Of a DNA stretch of 64,000 nucleotides, positions 18,117 to 26,809 are shown one piece after another. Both the position numbers and the translations under genes were made by a program. Source of the DNA: VXNE01 sp965248075 (GTDB lineage: Bacteria > Pseudomonadota > Gammaproteobacteria > Pseudomonadales > Azotimanducaceae); contig CBDFIL010000001.1 in assembly GCA_965248075.1 (NCBI GenBank), positions 1,031,016 to 1,095,015 on the forward strand, read 5' to 3'. The notes beneath the pieces are model-generated. The model searched no databases. It had not been told where the DNA came from and saw only the letters and a list, made by a program, of their open reading frames with translations. The stretch's first letter is position 1. Each line of letters starts with the position of its first letter.

Positions 18117-19084
18117 TGGATAGGTGCAGCGCGGGCCAGAGCCAGGCGACCGACATTGAGAGCGGGGAACAGCCGGGCGAGTCGGAGGCCATCGACCGAG
18201 CCCGTGAAGACGCCCACGCAGCCGACGGCGAGATACCTCTCTCCCGCCTGCAAGCGGCCAACGTCTCGACGGTGCGGCAACGCAGCCCACTGCGATACCC
18301 GGGCGGCAAGACCTGGCTGGTGCCGCACATCCGGACGTGGCTGAAGGCAACGACACCCGAAATACTCGTCGAGCCCTTCGCGGGCGGAGGCATCGCTTCG
18401 TTGACCGCCGTCATGGACGGGCTGGTGAAGCAGGCGATCATGGTGGAACTGGACCGCGACGTGGCCGCCTTCTGGCACGCGGCACTGCTTCAAGGCGACG
18501 CTCTGGCCCGGCGGGTTACGCACTTCCAACCGACCCTCGAGCGGCTACGGAACCTGCAAGGCCAGACCCCTGACACCTTGGTCGAGCAAGGCTTCCGCAC
18601 CCTTGCCCTGAACCGGACACGGCGAGCTGGGGTCCTGGCCGAAGGCGCCTCCTTCATCAAGGACGGAGAGAACGGCAAGGGCCTTCTGTCACGCTGGTAC
18701 CCCCAAACGCTGGTCGACAGGCTGAGAGCCATCAAGCAGCACGCAGACAGGATCGTCTTCTATCGAGGGGACGGGACCCAGGTGCTGTCCGGGCTACTAC
18801 GCGGGCGGGCTCAGGCGGCCGCTTTCGTCGATCCGCCGTACACGGCCTCGACAGGCAAACGGGCGGGTACGCGCTTGTACACCCACAAGGACATCGATCC
18901 CGCGAGCGTATTCGAGGTGTTGGCGCAACGACGCGCCAACTTTCTCATGACTTATGACAATGCGCCGGAAATCGTCCGGCTGATACGGAAACACGAATTT
19001 CATGCGGTCTCGGTCGAGATGAAAAATGCCCATCACGATCGGCTTCGAGAGCTGATCATCACAAGAGACCCATTGTTCACGTGA
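18116..19084 (+). CDS. D12-class adenine-specific DNA methyltransferase
   Basis: About 322 residues. The family motifs are in order: SPLRYPGGKTWLVP (AdoMet-binding start), LVEPFAGGGIA (motif I) and AAAFVDPPYTA (catalytic DPPY). This is the Dam/D12 class that makes N6-methyladenine. The first 50 residues are not family-like and the ATG at 18116 has no clear ribosome site, so the true start may be further in. No restriction endonuclease gene is adjacent, so it looks like an orphan methylase or the remains of a restriction-modification or phage system. It sits between a MITE and an IS110 remnant. Confidence 0.82.
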   Translation: MDRCSAGQSQATDIESGEQPGESEAIDRAREDAHAADGEIPLSRLQAANVSTVRQRSPLRYPGGKTWLVPHIRTWLKATTPEILVEPFAGGGIASLTAVMDGLVKQAIMVELDRDVAAFWHAALLQGDALARRVTHFQPTLERLRNLQGQTPDTLVEQGFRTLALNRTRRAGVLAEGASFIKDGENGKGLLSRWYPQTLVDRLRAIKQHADRIVFYRGDGTQVLSGLLRGRAQAAAFVDPPYTASTGKRAGTRLYTHKDIDPASVFEVLAQRRANFLMTYDNAPEIVRLIRKHEFHAVSVEMKNAHHDRLRELIITRDPLFT

Positions 19085-19135
19085 AGTTTCCACCCCGGGG
19101 CGGGGGGGCGGACGCGCAAGGAACAGAAGACCGTA

Positions 19136-19366
19136 GGACATCATGCCTCCTCGTCGTTGTTTCCCCCGATGCTGCAGGCATGCCGCGATGCTCACCTGTC
19201 CCTGTACTGGCGCTCGAGGCGCGGACTGTTCACTGGGCGTCCATCGCGGCAGAAACCGCCGGGGCACGAGTCCTACGTCGGTGCTCGCGGCACAGGGGAC
19301 GGGTGGTCGCTCCCGGCAGCTCTGCCCAGCTTCGCGGCGGTGCCGCGAAGCTGTTTAGAAGCGTAC
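19136..19366 (-). mobile_element. solo left end of the IS110 element (bridge-RNA region only)
   Basis: Read on the minus strand this is the IS110 left end from GTACGCTTCT to the ATGATGTCC at the start of the transposase gene, about 98% identical to 7632-7863. The rest of the IS is missing. The outer junction is CCCGTCCC-CT-GTACGC, again in a REP, and the inner junction ATGATGTCC runs straight into TACGGTC. All four guide segments of the putative bridge RNA are intact. Differences fall in loops or keep pairing: the hairpin loop CACGA becomes CGCGA, and the first stem has C instead of a wobbling T. Confidence 0.88.
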
Positions 19367-19368
19367 AG

Positions 19369-19444
19369 GGGACGGGCTTGTCCCGTCCCGTCCCCGAGGG
19401 CTTGCGCCAAACTCGACACGGGCGACGACGAGCGTCGCCCCTAC
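19369..19444. repeat. BIME flanking the solo IS110 left end
   Basis: GGGGACGGGCTTGTCCCGTC hairpin, linker, then a GGGCGACGACGAGCGTCGCCC hairpin closed by CTAC. Its GTAG head is now at 19133-19136, on the far side of the IS remnant. The surrounding sequence is also shared with the repeat at 26413-26492. The 438-bp gap 19085-19522 holds only these repeats. Confidence 0.75.
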
Positions 19445-19522
19445 GACGTCCCGTGCCGAATCAGCCGCCAAGCCCGCCGCGGGCGACAAGCGCGCCGCCC
19501 TCGCAGCGCGGACGCCAGCGGC

Positions 19523-20413
19523 TCAGTCGCCTTCGAGTTCCTCGATCCGCTTCGGCCAGGTGTCCTTGAGCAGCCGCGACAGGGACCGGTCGGCGAGCAC
19601 CCGACCGCCGGTCTGACACCGCGCGCAATAGTTGCTCTCGTTCTCCGCGTGCACGATCCGCTGGATCGGCGCGCCGCACACCGGGCACGGCTGCCGATAC
19701 TTGCCGTGCGCGGCCATTTCGTCATGAAACGCCGTCACCTTGTCCGGAAACGCATCGCCCGCCTTGCCACGCAGGATCTCGGTCCACTCGGTGAGTGTCT
19801 TCCGGCAGGCATTGAAGAGCCGTTCGGCCTCCTCGGCGCTCATGTCTCGCGCTCGCTTGAACGGCGACAGCCCGGCGTGCAGCAGGATCTCGTCCGAGTA
19901 TGCATTGCCGATGCCGGCGAAGATGCGCTGGTCGGTGAGGGTGCGCTTCAGGGTGTGATGCGAGGACGCCAGCCGTGCCCGGAAAGCCGACAGGTCGATG
20001 TCGAACACTTCCAGACCGCCGGGGTCCAGCTCGGCCATCGCCTCCTCGCCCCGCACGAGGCGCAGCGAAGCGCGCTTCTTCTTGCTCGCCTCCGTGAAGA
20101 TCAGCGTGCCGGAGGAGAAGTCGAACGCCGCGAGGCCGGCGCGCTTCGGCACGGCGCGGCCCTGCTCGTACCAGCGCAGACGCCCGGAGATCATCAGGTG
20201 CACGACCACGAACAGATCCGGTTCCAGCGCGATGACCAGCTGCTTGGCCAGGCGCCTCGAACCGGTGACGGCCCGGTTGCGCACCTCGTCCACGGTGGGC
20301 GACACCGAGCGCAGCACGAACGGGCTCGCGAGGCGGATGTCCACGAGCGTCTCGCCAACGATACGCCGGTCGAGGTGCTCCAGGTAGACGTTCAGGTCCG
20401 GCAGTTCCGGCAT
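19523..20413 (-). CDS. Fpg/Nei-family DNA glycosylase
   Basis: A 296-residue base-excision repair enzyme. The N-terminus MPELPD supplies the catalytic proline and glutamate. LMISGRLRWYE belongs to the N-terminal sheet domain and AGIGNAYSDEILLHAGLSP to the helix-two-turn-helix. The C-terminal zinc finger is CPVCG...CARCQ. The length fits MutM/Nei (about 270-290). It is placed with formamidopyrimidine-DNA glycosylases, but substrate choice (8-oxoG or oxidised pyrimidines) cannot be decided. It is separated by 75 bp from the USP gene. Confidence 0.88.
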   Translation of the reverse strand: MPELPDLNVYLEHLDRRIVGETLVDIRLASPFVLRSVSPTVDEVRNRAVTGSRRLAKQLVIALEPDLFVVVHLMISGRLRWYEQGRAVPKRAGLAAFDFSSGTLIFTEASKKKRASLRLVRGEEAMAELDPGGLEVFDIDLSAFRARLASSHHTLKRTLTDQRIFAGIGNAYSDEILLHAGLSPFKRARDMSAEEAERLFNACRKTLTEWTEILRGKAGDAFPDKVTAFHDEMAAHGKYRQPCPVCGAPIQRIVHAENESNYCARCQTGGRVLADRSLSRLLKDTWPKRIEELEGD

Positions 20414-20487
20414 GGTCCCGCTTCGCTGCGCGACGCCCTACGCGGTCTGGACGCCCACACGGGCCGCTTCGGCCCAGGCCAGGGCGG

Positions 20488-21372
20488 TCATGGCGCCGCC
20501 ATACCAGGCTTCAGCGCCAGAACGTCCGTGCGCAGCCCGGTCAGCACGCGCTCTGCCAGGTTGCCGAGCACCTTCGCGCCCACGCCGTGGCGCCCGACCG
20601 TGCCCATCACGACCAGCTGCGCCTGCAGACGCTCCGCCTCATCCGCAATGACCTCCTCGACAACGCCCTCGTGGATGTGCAGGTTCTCCCGCAGGATGCC
20701 ATGCTCGTCGCACAGCTTGTCCGTGATCGGGTGCATCTCCTCCGCGATCTTCCGCGCATGCGCCTCACCGTCCATCAGGCCGAGTTCCGTCAGAACGTGC
20801 GGGACATGGATGACGTAGACGAGGTGCAGCGGATGGTCCCCCGCCTCCGCGTATCGACGCGCCGTCTCGATGACGCTCGCGTTCAGGGCCCACTTGACCC
20901 GCGAGCGCGTGTGCAGATCCACCGCCGCCACGATGGAGCGCGTGGGCGACCACTGATCCTCCGCCGCAATCAGCACCGGGGCCGCCGCTTCGCGCAGCAA
21001 GTGCCAGTCCGTGGGCGTGTAGGCAAACGACTCCGTGCGATGGCCCGTCTTGACCACCGCCGCGTAGGGCTTGCGCGCACAGCGCACGTCGATCCACAGA
21101 TGCACGTCCTTTTCCCACGCGACGGTGCACTCGACCGCCACGCCGGTTGGCCTGAGACGCTCAATCTCCGCGGTGACCTCGGCCCGGCGCTGGTCGTGGA
21201 TGCTCTGTCTGGCCTCGACGCGCTGACTCCGATCGTGGATGCTGCCCAGCGACTCGTAACAGAAGGCCACCACGTCGGCAGCCCACCCCATGCGTTCTGC
21301 GAGACCGAGACCGCGCGACAACGCGACCGGCTTCTCGCCCGCTCGATCGGCAACGATCAATACGGATGGCAT
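20488..21372 (-). CDS. tandem-domain universal stress protein
   Basis: 294 residues with two UspA domains, the UspE arrangement. The first ends around SPTRSIVAAVD. The second carries the nucleotide-binding consensus near its C-terminus (VVMGTVGRHGVGAKVLGNLAERVL, a GxxGxxxxxxGN-like loop). It is a cytoplasmic stress-response protein whose partner is unknown. The start is ATG (MPSVLIVAD). Confidence 0.85.
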   Translation of the reverse strand: MPSVLIVADRAGEKPVALSRGLGLAERMGWAADVVAFCYESLGSIHDRSQRVEARQSIHDQRRAEVTAEIERLRPTGVAVECTVAWEKDVHLWIDVRCARKPYAAVVKTGHRTESFAYTPTDWHLLREAAAPVLIAAEDQWSPTRSIVAAVDLHTRSRVKWALNASVIETARRYAEAGDHPLHLVYVIHVPHVLTELGLMDGEAHARKIAEEMHPITDKLCDEHGILRENLHIHEGVVEEVIADEAERLQAQLVVMGTVGRHGVGAKVLGNLAERVLTGLRTDVLALKPGMAAP

Positions 21373-21444
21373 GACCCCTCCCTGTCGATGGTTTTCAATT
21401 GTCGGGCGGCGCCAGGCAATGCGAGTGGCGCCGTCCGCAATGGG

Positions 21445-22818
21445 TCACCGGGACGTCTCGGCGAACCCCGGCTCAAGTCGCGCCATGGTCTTCCACCGCC
21501 CCGAGCGGTACCGCAGAAGGAGCATGACGTTCTTGACCACATACTCGCCGATCAGCGTGGCATAGACCCAGAAAACCGGCAACCCCAGGAAGGTGAAGAG
21601 CGCGGCAAAGGTACACCGCACGCCGATCAGTCCCACGAACGTGGCGATCAGCGGCGCCCGCGTGTCCCCCGCCCCGCGCAAACTGCCGCCGATGGCGAAT
21701 TCCACGGCCAGCAACGGCATCATCCCGGCGAGCAGCCAGGTCATCTGCACGGTGTAGCGCACCGTCAGCGGCTCGTCGCCCAGGAAGAATCGCGCCAGGG
21801 GTTCGGCGAACAGGGCGACCACGGCACCGAGGCTCGACATCGCGAGGACGGCGTACCGCGCGGCGCGCCAGCCACTCGCCAGCGCGGACTCGAAGTCATC
21901 GGCGCCGAGATGCTGCCCGACCAGGGTGGCCCCCGCGATCGAGAATCCGAAGCCGACGACCATGCAGAGCATGAGCAGGTTCGCCCCGACGCTGTAGGCC
22001 GCAAACGCCTCGGTCCCGTAGTAGTTGCCAATCAGCATGAGGAAGGCGAAGAAGCCCACCTGGAACACCACCATCTCGGCGCCGGCCGGATAGCCGATGC
22101 GCATGAGTCGCCTGAGCCGCTCGCGCGTGAACCAGCCCGCGACGATGTACTTCACCACCAGCGCCTGCCGGTACCAGAGCCCCGCCAGCACGACGCCGCC
22201 GACGGTGAACGAGAGCCCGGCCGCGACCGCGGCGCCGCCGACGCCCATCTCGGGAAAACCCCAGTTCCCGAAGATGAAGGCATACAGGAGCGGGATGTTG
22301 ACCACGTTGACGCCCATGCCCACCCACAGCGGCGTCCAGGCGTCGCCCGCGGCCCGCAGCGCGGCGCCCAGGATGAAGTTGGCGGCGAAAGCCACGTTGA
22401 AGACCGACAGCCAGCGGATGTTGTCCGCGGCCATCGCCACCGTGCGCTCGTCGAGACCGAACACGGTCGCCAACTGACCCGCGAAGAGCACGCCCGGCAC
22501 CGTCAGGACGAGTCCGAACGCCGAAGCGAGCACCAGGCTCGCCATCGTCACCCGGCCCGCTTCCTCGTAGTCCTGTGCGCCCCACGCCCGCGCCACCAGC
22601 GCCGTCGTACCCGCACTGATGGCGATCATCACCGCCTGCAGGCCGAAGAACACGCGCTGACCCGCCCCCACCGCCGCCACCGCCTGTGGGCCGAGCTCGC
22701 CGACGAACTTGGTCTGCACCATCGCGACCACGGAATACAGCAGGTTGCCGAGGATCGACGGAACCGCGAGCTGCAGGATGCTCGGGCGTTCGGAGGGGTC
22801 GTTTCGGATCGGTGTCAT
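21445..22818 (-). CDS. MATE-family multidrug/cation antiporter
   Basis: 457 residues, twelve hydrophobic segments in two homologous halves. Family motifs are ISAGTTALVARAWGAQDYEEA in the first half and GFSIAGATLVGQHLGADDFESA in the second. It is an inner-membrane drug or metabolite extruder driven by H+ or Na+. The ATG start at 22818 lies two bases after the stop of the AAA ATPase gene, so the two share a transcript. Confidence 0.9.
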   Translation of the reverse strand: MTPIRNDPSERPSILQLAVPSILGNLLYSVVAMVQTKFVGELGPQAVAAVGAGQRVFFGLQAVMIAISAGTTALVARAWGAQDYEEAGRVTMASLVLASAFGLVLTVPGVLFAGQLATVFGLDERTVAMAADNIRWLSVFNVAFAANFILGAALRAAGDAWTPLWVGMGVNVVNIPLLYAFIFGNWGFPEMGVGGAAVAAGLSFTVGGVVLAGLWYRQALVVKYIVAGWFTRERLRRLMRIGYPAGAEMVVFQVGFFAFLMLIGNYYGTEAFAAYSVGANLLMLCMVVGFGFSIAGATLVGQHLGADDFESALASGWRAARYAVLAMSSLGAVVALFAEPLARFFLGDEPLTVRYTVQMTWLLAGMMPLLAVEFAIGGSLRGAGDTRAPLIATFVGLIGVRCTFAALFTFLGLPVFWVYATLIGEYVVKNVMLLLRYRSGRWKTMARLEPGFAETSR

Positions 22819-22820
22819 GG

Positions 22821-23936
22821 TCACACCAGCGTACGCAGGAAATCGATCGCCGGCATCGCCCGAATACCCTCCGGCGTCACGTAGTCCCGCTCCCCCTCCA
22901 GCGTGACCTGGATCGCCCGCGCCTCCGGGAAGCGGCGGTTCAGGTAGCGCAACCCCCGGTCGATGTCGCGATCCGCCAGCTTGCATTCGATCAGCAACGC
23001 AGGGGCTCGGTCCTCTGTGACGACGAAGTCGACCTCGCGCCCGTCGACATCCCGGAAGTACCGCAACTCCACGTCGCGCCCGAGGGTGTCCTCGCGGAAG
23101 TGCACCCACTTCAGGAGATGGCAGGCGACGAGGTTCTCGAAGCGCGCCGCGGGGTCCCTTACCACGCTCCAGTCGAAGTGATAGTGCTTGCGTTCCTGCT
23201 TGACCGCGCGGATGTGCGGTGCACCGAACGGCGCCAACCGGAAGACCGCGAACAGTCGTTCCAGGGTGTCCAGCCAGCTCGAAGCGGTCCGGTGCGCAAC
23301 CTCGAGATCCTCCCGCAAGGCGTTGATCGACAGCGGGAAGCCGACGAGGTCCGGCAGACGCAGCATCATTTCTTCGAGTCGGCCGAGATCCCGGATGTTC
23401 GTCAGGGCGTTCACGTCCTCAAGCACGCATGTGCGGTGCTGGCGGGACCAGCGGCACGCCTCGACCTCGCTCCCACCGAGCCAGGGCTCGGGGAACCCGC
23501 CCAGGCGGAGCAGGTCCGAGAGTCCCTCCGCGTCCGTGATGTCCGCCTCGGCGACCGACAGGGGATGCAGCCGCAGCATGTGATAGCGGCCCTGCAGCGA
23601 GTCGCCGCCGAAGCCGAAGAGTTCCAGCCGCCCGCTTCCAGTCACGAGAATCCGTTGACCCTCTCGCCTCGTGTCCCACAGCCCCTTGAGGAAGCCTCGC
23701 CAGCGGCGGTACTTGTGGATCTCGTCAAAGGTCCAGAGGTCGGCGGACGGCAACTCCCGCCGCAGGATGCGCTCCCGGTCCGTCTCGGCATCCCAGTTCA
23801 GGTAACCCTCGCGCGCTCCGGACAGGCTCCGCGCCAGCATCGTCTTGCCCACCTGGCGCGGACCGGCGACGAACACCATCTTGCGTTCGAGGTCGCCTTC
23901 CACCTGGGCTGTCAGATAGCGGACGAGCGAGGTCAT
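22821..23936 (-). CDS. AAA_14/DUF4143 ATPase
   Basis: About 371 residues of the COG1373 type. The N-terminal P-loop is FVAGPRQVGKTML, with Walker B LWTFDEIHKY and sensor ILVTGSGRLELF. A winged-helix stretch follows, then a C-terminal nuclease-like DUF4143 domain (DGREVDFVVTEDRAPALLIECKLADRD, a D-x(n)-E-x-K core). The molecular role of this common, mobile family is not settled. The start chosen is MTSLVRYL; an ATG 12 codons upstream is possible. An inverted repeat lies just upstream at 23970-23993. Confidence 0.82.
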   Translation of the reverse strand: MTSLVRYLTAQVEGDLERKMVFVAGPRQVGKTMLARSLSGAREGYLNWDAETDRERILRRELPSADLWTFDEIHKYRRWRGFLKGLWDTRREGQRILVTGSGRLELFGFGGDSLQGRYHMLRLHPLSVAEADITDAEGLSDLLRLGGFPEPWLGGSEVEACRWSRQHRTCVLEDVNALTNIRDLGRLEEMMLRLPDLVGFPLSINALREDLEVAHRTASSWLDTLERLFAVFRLAPFGAPHIRAVKQERKHYHFDWSVVRDPAARFENLVACHLLKWVHFREDTLGRDVELRYFRDVDGREVDFVVTEDRAPALLIECKLADRDIDRGLRYLNRRFPEARAIQVTLEGERDYVTPEGIRAMPAIDFLRTLV

Positions 23937-23969
23937 CGGGGCCACGATACGGCCTTCTTGCACCTTATG

Positions 23970-23993
23970 CAAAAATACTCGCGGGTATTTTTG
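23970..23993. promoter_or_regulatory. 9-bp inverted repeat between HicB and the ATPase
   Basis: CAAAAATAC-TCGCGG-GTATTTTTG, a perfect AT-rich palindrome in GC-rich surroundings. It could be an operator for the ATPase gene 34 bases downstream, or the terminator of the HicAB operon. Confidence 0.5.
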
Positions 23994-24042
23994 ATGTGTG
24001 TAGAAAACACAAGTGCCGCGCCGGGCACACGGCCCGTGACCG

Positions 24043-24483
24043 CTATCTGCTGGAACGCGATGTCTGCGTTGCGCTACTGCGATGCAGCACGAAGTCTCCT
24101 TCAGGCGAGACGGCTTCGATCAGTTGGCTCAGCTTCTCGACGGTCGGCACGGAAGCACCCTGCTCGTAACGCGCGTACGCATTGCGAGACTTCGCGCCGA
24201 GCCGCGCAGCGGCCTCGGCCAGCGTCAGGCCGCTGCGTTGTCGCTGCCGCCGCAACAGCAGGCCGACCAGGCCCCGGATATCGGTGGAACCCACCTCGAA
24301 CACATCGCCCTGGCCAGGATGGATGGTCGCCGAGAACCCCGGCCGGTTGGCGAGCGACTCGACGAGATCCTTCGCCATCTCGAGAGCCTCTTCCCTGCTG
24401 CGACCCTGCGTCATGGCCTCGAGAAGCGGAATCTCCACCAGCCAGAACGCGCCGTCTTTGTAGATCCTGCCGAACAGTCGCAT
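24043..24483 (-). CDS. hicB: HicB-type antitoxin with HTH domain
   Basis: 146 residues. The N-terminal HicB fold (YKDGAFWLVEIPLLEAMTQGRS, EEALEMAKDLVE) is followed by an XRE-type helix-turn-helix (RSGLTLAEAAARLGAKSRNAYARYEQG) that should bind the operon's operator. It follows HicA directly, with one base between the HicA stop and this ATG. It neutralises HicA and represses the operon in known systems. Confidence 0.85.
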   Translation of the reverse strand: MRLFGRIYKDGAFWLVEIPLLEAMTQGRSREEALEMAKDLVESLANRPGFSATIHPGQGDVFEVGSTDIRGLVGLLLRRQRQRSGLTLAEAAARLGAKSRNAYARYEQGASVPTVEKLSQLIEAVSPEGDFVLHRSSATQTSRSSR

Positions 24484-24484
24484 G

Positions 24485-24661
24485 TCAACTCCGCCCTGTT
24501 GCGCGCTTGAGGATGGCCTTCGCCAGCTTCTCGTTGATCTCGGTGTGGCGGGGGATCGCCTCCTCGCGTTCGCCATCCGACCATATGTCGTGCCGGCCGC
24601 CGTGACGAAGAAGGCTCCATCCGTGGCGGCGCAGGGAACGCTCCAGATCCTGCCGCTTCAT
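24485..24661 (-). CDS. hicA: HicA-type mRNA interferase toxin
   Basis: 58 residues. The double-stranded-RNA-binding-like fold has GWSLLRHGGRHDIWS with the catalytic His in the GGRHDIW motif, then IPRHTEINEKLAKAILK. Family length is about 60. The start MKRQDLERSL is chosen over an upstream ATG. It is first in the operon with HicB. Confidence 0.87.
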   Translation of the reverse strand: MKRQDLERSLRRHGWSLLRHGGRHDIWSDGEREEAIPRHTEINEKLAKAILKRATGRS

Positions 24662-24674
24662 CGAGGGGCAAATA

Positions 24675-24690
24675 TACACGGATACGTGTA
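24675..24690. promoter_or_regulatory. palindromic operator candidate before hicA
   Basis: TACACG-GATA-CGTGTA, perfect 6-bp arms about 14 bases upstream of the hicA start. It is suited to autorepression by the HTH of HicB. Confidence 0.5.
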
Positions 24691-24881
24691 CACCGGACAG
24701 TCGTTCCCGGGATCCTCAGCGACGGCCGACTGGCCAACCTCGAGAGTGTCAGGCTGACTATTTCTGGGAACCCGTCCACGCGATCGACCCGGAAGCCAAG
24801 GTCGCTACACCGCGAACAAGCTGTTCTACGAGCGCTCCCGGGCACCGAGCATCATGCGCATCGAGCCTCGCCGATCCTATT

Positions 24882-25277
24882 TCACTTCGGCTCGAAGATG
24901 GCGCGTTGGCGGTCGCTCAACTCGGCAAGATCGAACAGTTCATCGTTGACTTCAACGTAGCCCGCCTCCCACAGAGCGCGAGCCTTGGCCTCGCATGCAG
25001 CCGACTCGGCGGCGGCCTCGGCCTTGCGCAGCGCGCGTCGCATGGGGGAATCGAAGTACGCCTTGGTGATGGCTTCGATCAAGGCCGCCTGGCGGCCGCG
25101 TGTCCCGGCGACGATCACGCCAAAACGCGCTTCCTGCATGGCCGCGCTGCGCACCTCATATACCGCTGCATCGTAGTATCGCGCGCGGGTGGCGTCCGTC
25201 AGCGTTTGCCAGTAGGCGTACTCCGCGGTGTCAACTTCGGCTTGCCTGGCCTTGGCCAGAGTGTGCCTCCGTTCCAT
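24882..25277 (-). CDS. hypothetical helical protein
   Basis: 131 residues starting MERRHTLAKARQAEV. It is Ala/Arg/Glu-rich and predicted helical throughout, without membrane segment, signal or recognised motif. Codon use matches its neighbours. It is isolated between HicAB and the HNH gene, in an accessory stretch. Confidence 0.45.
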   Translation of the reverse strand: MERRHTLAKARQAEVDTAEYAYWQTLTDATRARYYDAAVYEVRSAAMQEARFGVIVAGTRGRQAALIEAITKAYFDSPMRRALRKAEAAAESAACEAKARALWEAGYVEVNDELFDLAELSDRQRAIFEPK

Positions 25278-25409
25278 ACCATCCCTCGGGTTGCGTCGTT
25301 GCGACGCGAACAATGGCAAACCATTGAGACGGCGAAATCAAGCTCTCTGACTGACCTGAGCCGTCCCTGAGGCTAACGACTCGATCACTCACCAGAGGCA
25401 GAGCGCCAG

Positions 25410-26309
25410 CTACGCCGTGGTCAGCGGCGGAGGCCGAAATACCTGCCTACGATGCCACTGAACGTGCTCGGCCGACGGGATGTCGGGAACGAGCAGAGGT
25501 GGCCGCAGGCGCTCTCCGTGAAAGTCACGGAGCCACCGCAACGCCGGGCTTTGCCCGTGCACATCGCTCGACACGAGAATCCGAAACCCGCGGTCGAGCG
25601 GCTCCAGGCCCCATGCGCCGCGATCGAGAGCCTTGTGGTGAAACCCGCACAACGCCAAGCCGTTATTGACTTGGTCCGGCCCTCCGGCCGCGTGCCACTT
25701 GATGTGGGCGGCCTCGAGCCCAAGCAACTCCTCGCCGAGGCGGATGTCGTAGTCGCATACGGCGCAGCGACGCTCGTACGCTCGTAGCACGGCGTTTCGG
25801 AAACTCGGATCCCGCGCCTGCGCGTCTCGTACCACCCACTCCGCGCGTAGACCAACAGCCTCGCGAATGTCGTCATGGAGGGACTCCGGAAAGTGGCCCT
25901 TAAGGAGCAACTGCGACGCATTCGTCACGAGTTCCGGGTTGCCCAGCAACATCCGGTGGACACACTCTGGAAATCCGCCCTCCGCCCTCTGGCAGATCAG
26001 CGACCTCTTGAGGAGGTCTCCGGACTTGGTCCGTGGCAATCTGTCGTCGTTCGGGATCTCCCAAAGACCGTCGCTGGACAGGCGTCCGAACGGATACTCA
26101 GGATGCCAGGCCTTGCTCGGCGGTCCGAAGTGGCGTAGCAGATTCCTCAACGGGCCTTCGATCTCCTCAAAGCGCGCAAGCCGCTTCTCGCCATCTTGCA
26201 GGCGACCGAGGGCGAGAAGGAGCAGCAGCGGTTTGTGCGGCGCACGTCTACCGTTGGCGCTCCACGGCTTGAGCTCCCTTACCCGGGAGAGGAAGTCCCT
26301 TCTGTCCAC
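25410..26309 (-). CDS. HNH endonuclease resembling phosphorothioate-DNA restriction enzymes
   Basis: 299 residues from a GTG start. The N-terminal domain (APHKPLLLLLALGRL, then FGPPSKAWHPEYPFGRLSSDG) is like the sulfur-binding domain of McrA-type enzymes that recognise phosphorothioate-modified DNA. The C-terminal HNH nuclease has CAVCDYDI, then EAAHIKWHAAGGPDQVNNGLALCGFHH (zinc ligands and catalytic His/Asn). These enzymes cut DNA modified by Dnd systems. No dnd or ssp genes are in the window, consistent with a stand-alone defence gene. The family assignment is from memory of sequence features. Confidence 0.78.
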   Translation of the reverse strand: MDRRDFLSRVRELKPWSANGRRAPHKPLLLLLALGRLQDGEKRLARFEEIEGPLRNLLRHFGPPSKAWHPEYPFGRLSSDGLWEIPNDDRLPRTKSGDLLKRSLICQRAEGGFPECVHRMLLGNPELVTNASQLLLKGHFPESLHDDIREAVGLRAEWVVRDAQARDPSFRNAVLRAYERRCAVCDYDIRLGEELLGLEAAHIKWHAAGGPDQVNNGLALCGFHHKALDRGAWGLEPLDRGFRILVSSDVHGQSPALRWLRDFHGERLRPPLLVPDIPSAEHVQWHRRQVFRPPPLTTA

Positions 26310-26412
26310 ATGCGTAACCTTGACGCGCCGTGCTTACGGGGAACGGCCATGGGCCTTCCCCTGCAGGCTTCCACTCCGGCGCTGGGGCGCGGACGCGCAG
26401 GGGACAGAAGAC

Positions 26413-26492
26413 CGTCGGGGACGGGCTTGTCCCGCCCCATGCCGAATCAGCCGCCAAGCCCGGCGCGGGCGACCACAAGGGGTCGCCCCTAC
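26413..26492. repeat. BIME with flanking sequence shared with 19 kb
   Basis: GGGGACGGGCTTGTCCC hairpin, linker with CCGAATCAGCCGCCAAGCCC, then a GGGCGACCACAAGGGGTCGCCC hairpin and CTAC. The outer flanks (GCGGACGCGCAG, ACAGAAGACCGT) match 19110-19135, so the two loci share an ancestor; this one lacks the IS. The rest of the gap 26310-26809 (AT-richer around 26520-26600) shows no gene I can support. Confidence 0.7.
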
Positions 26493-26809
26493 GAGCGACA
26501 ACAGCGCGTTTGTACGCTGCAACTATACGGTTTGCACCGAAGAAAGATCAAAATGTATACATAATCTCGACCATCCTGAGGATTTCGTATATTTGGTACG
26601 TGTCTCCGCCACGGCGGAGCATCGAGCGTTCCGTCCGAGCCACGCTGCCAGGAGCAGCGGCTCGGCATCCTCCACCCAACCGTCCTGTATCATCGCGCGC
26701 ATTCCCGAATCGCCAACTCCGGGACTTCCCAGGCGCCCAAGGGCGTACGTCGCGTCCGACACCACCGGCGTCAATGGATGAGGGGAGGCCGGACCAGGAG
26801 GACAGCACC

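Noticed and set aside
18116..19084. Complete restriction-modification system around the D12 methylase
   Set aside because: No restriction endonuclease frame exists on either side; neighbours are a MITE and an IS remnant.
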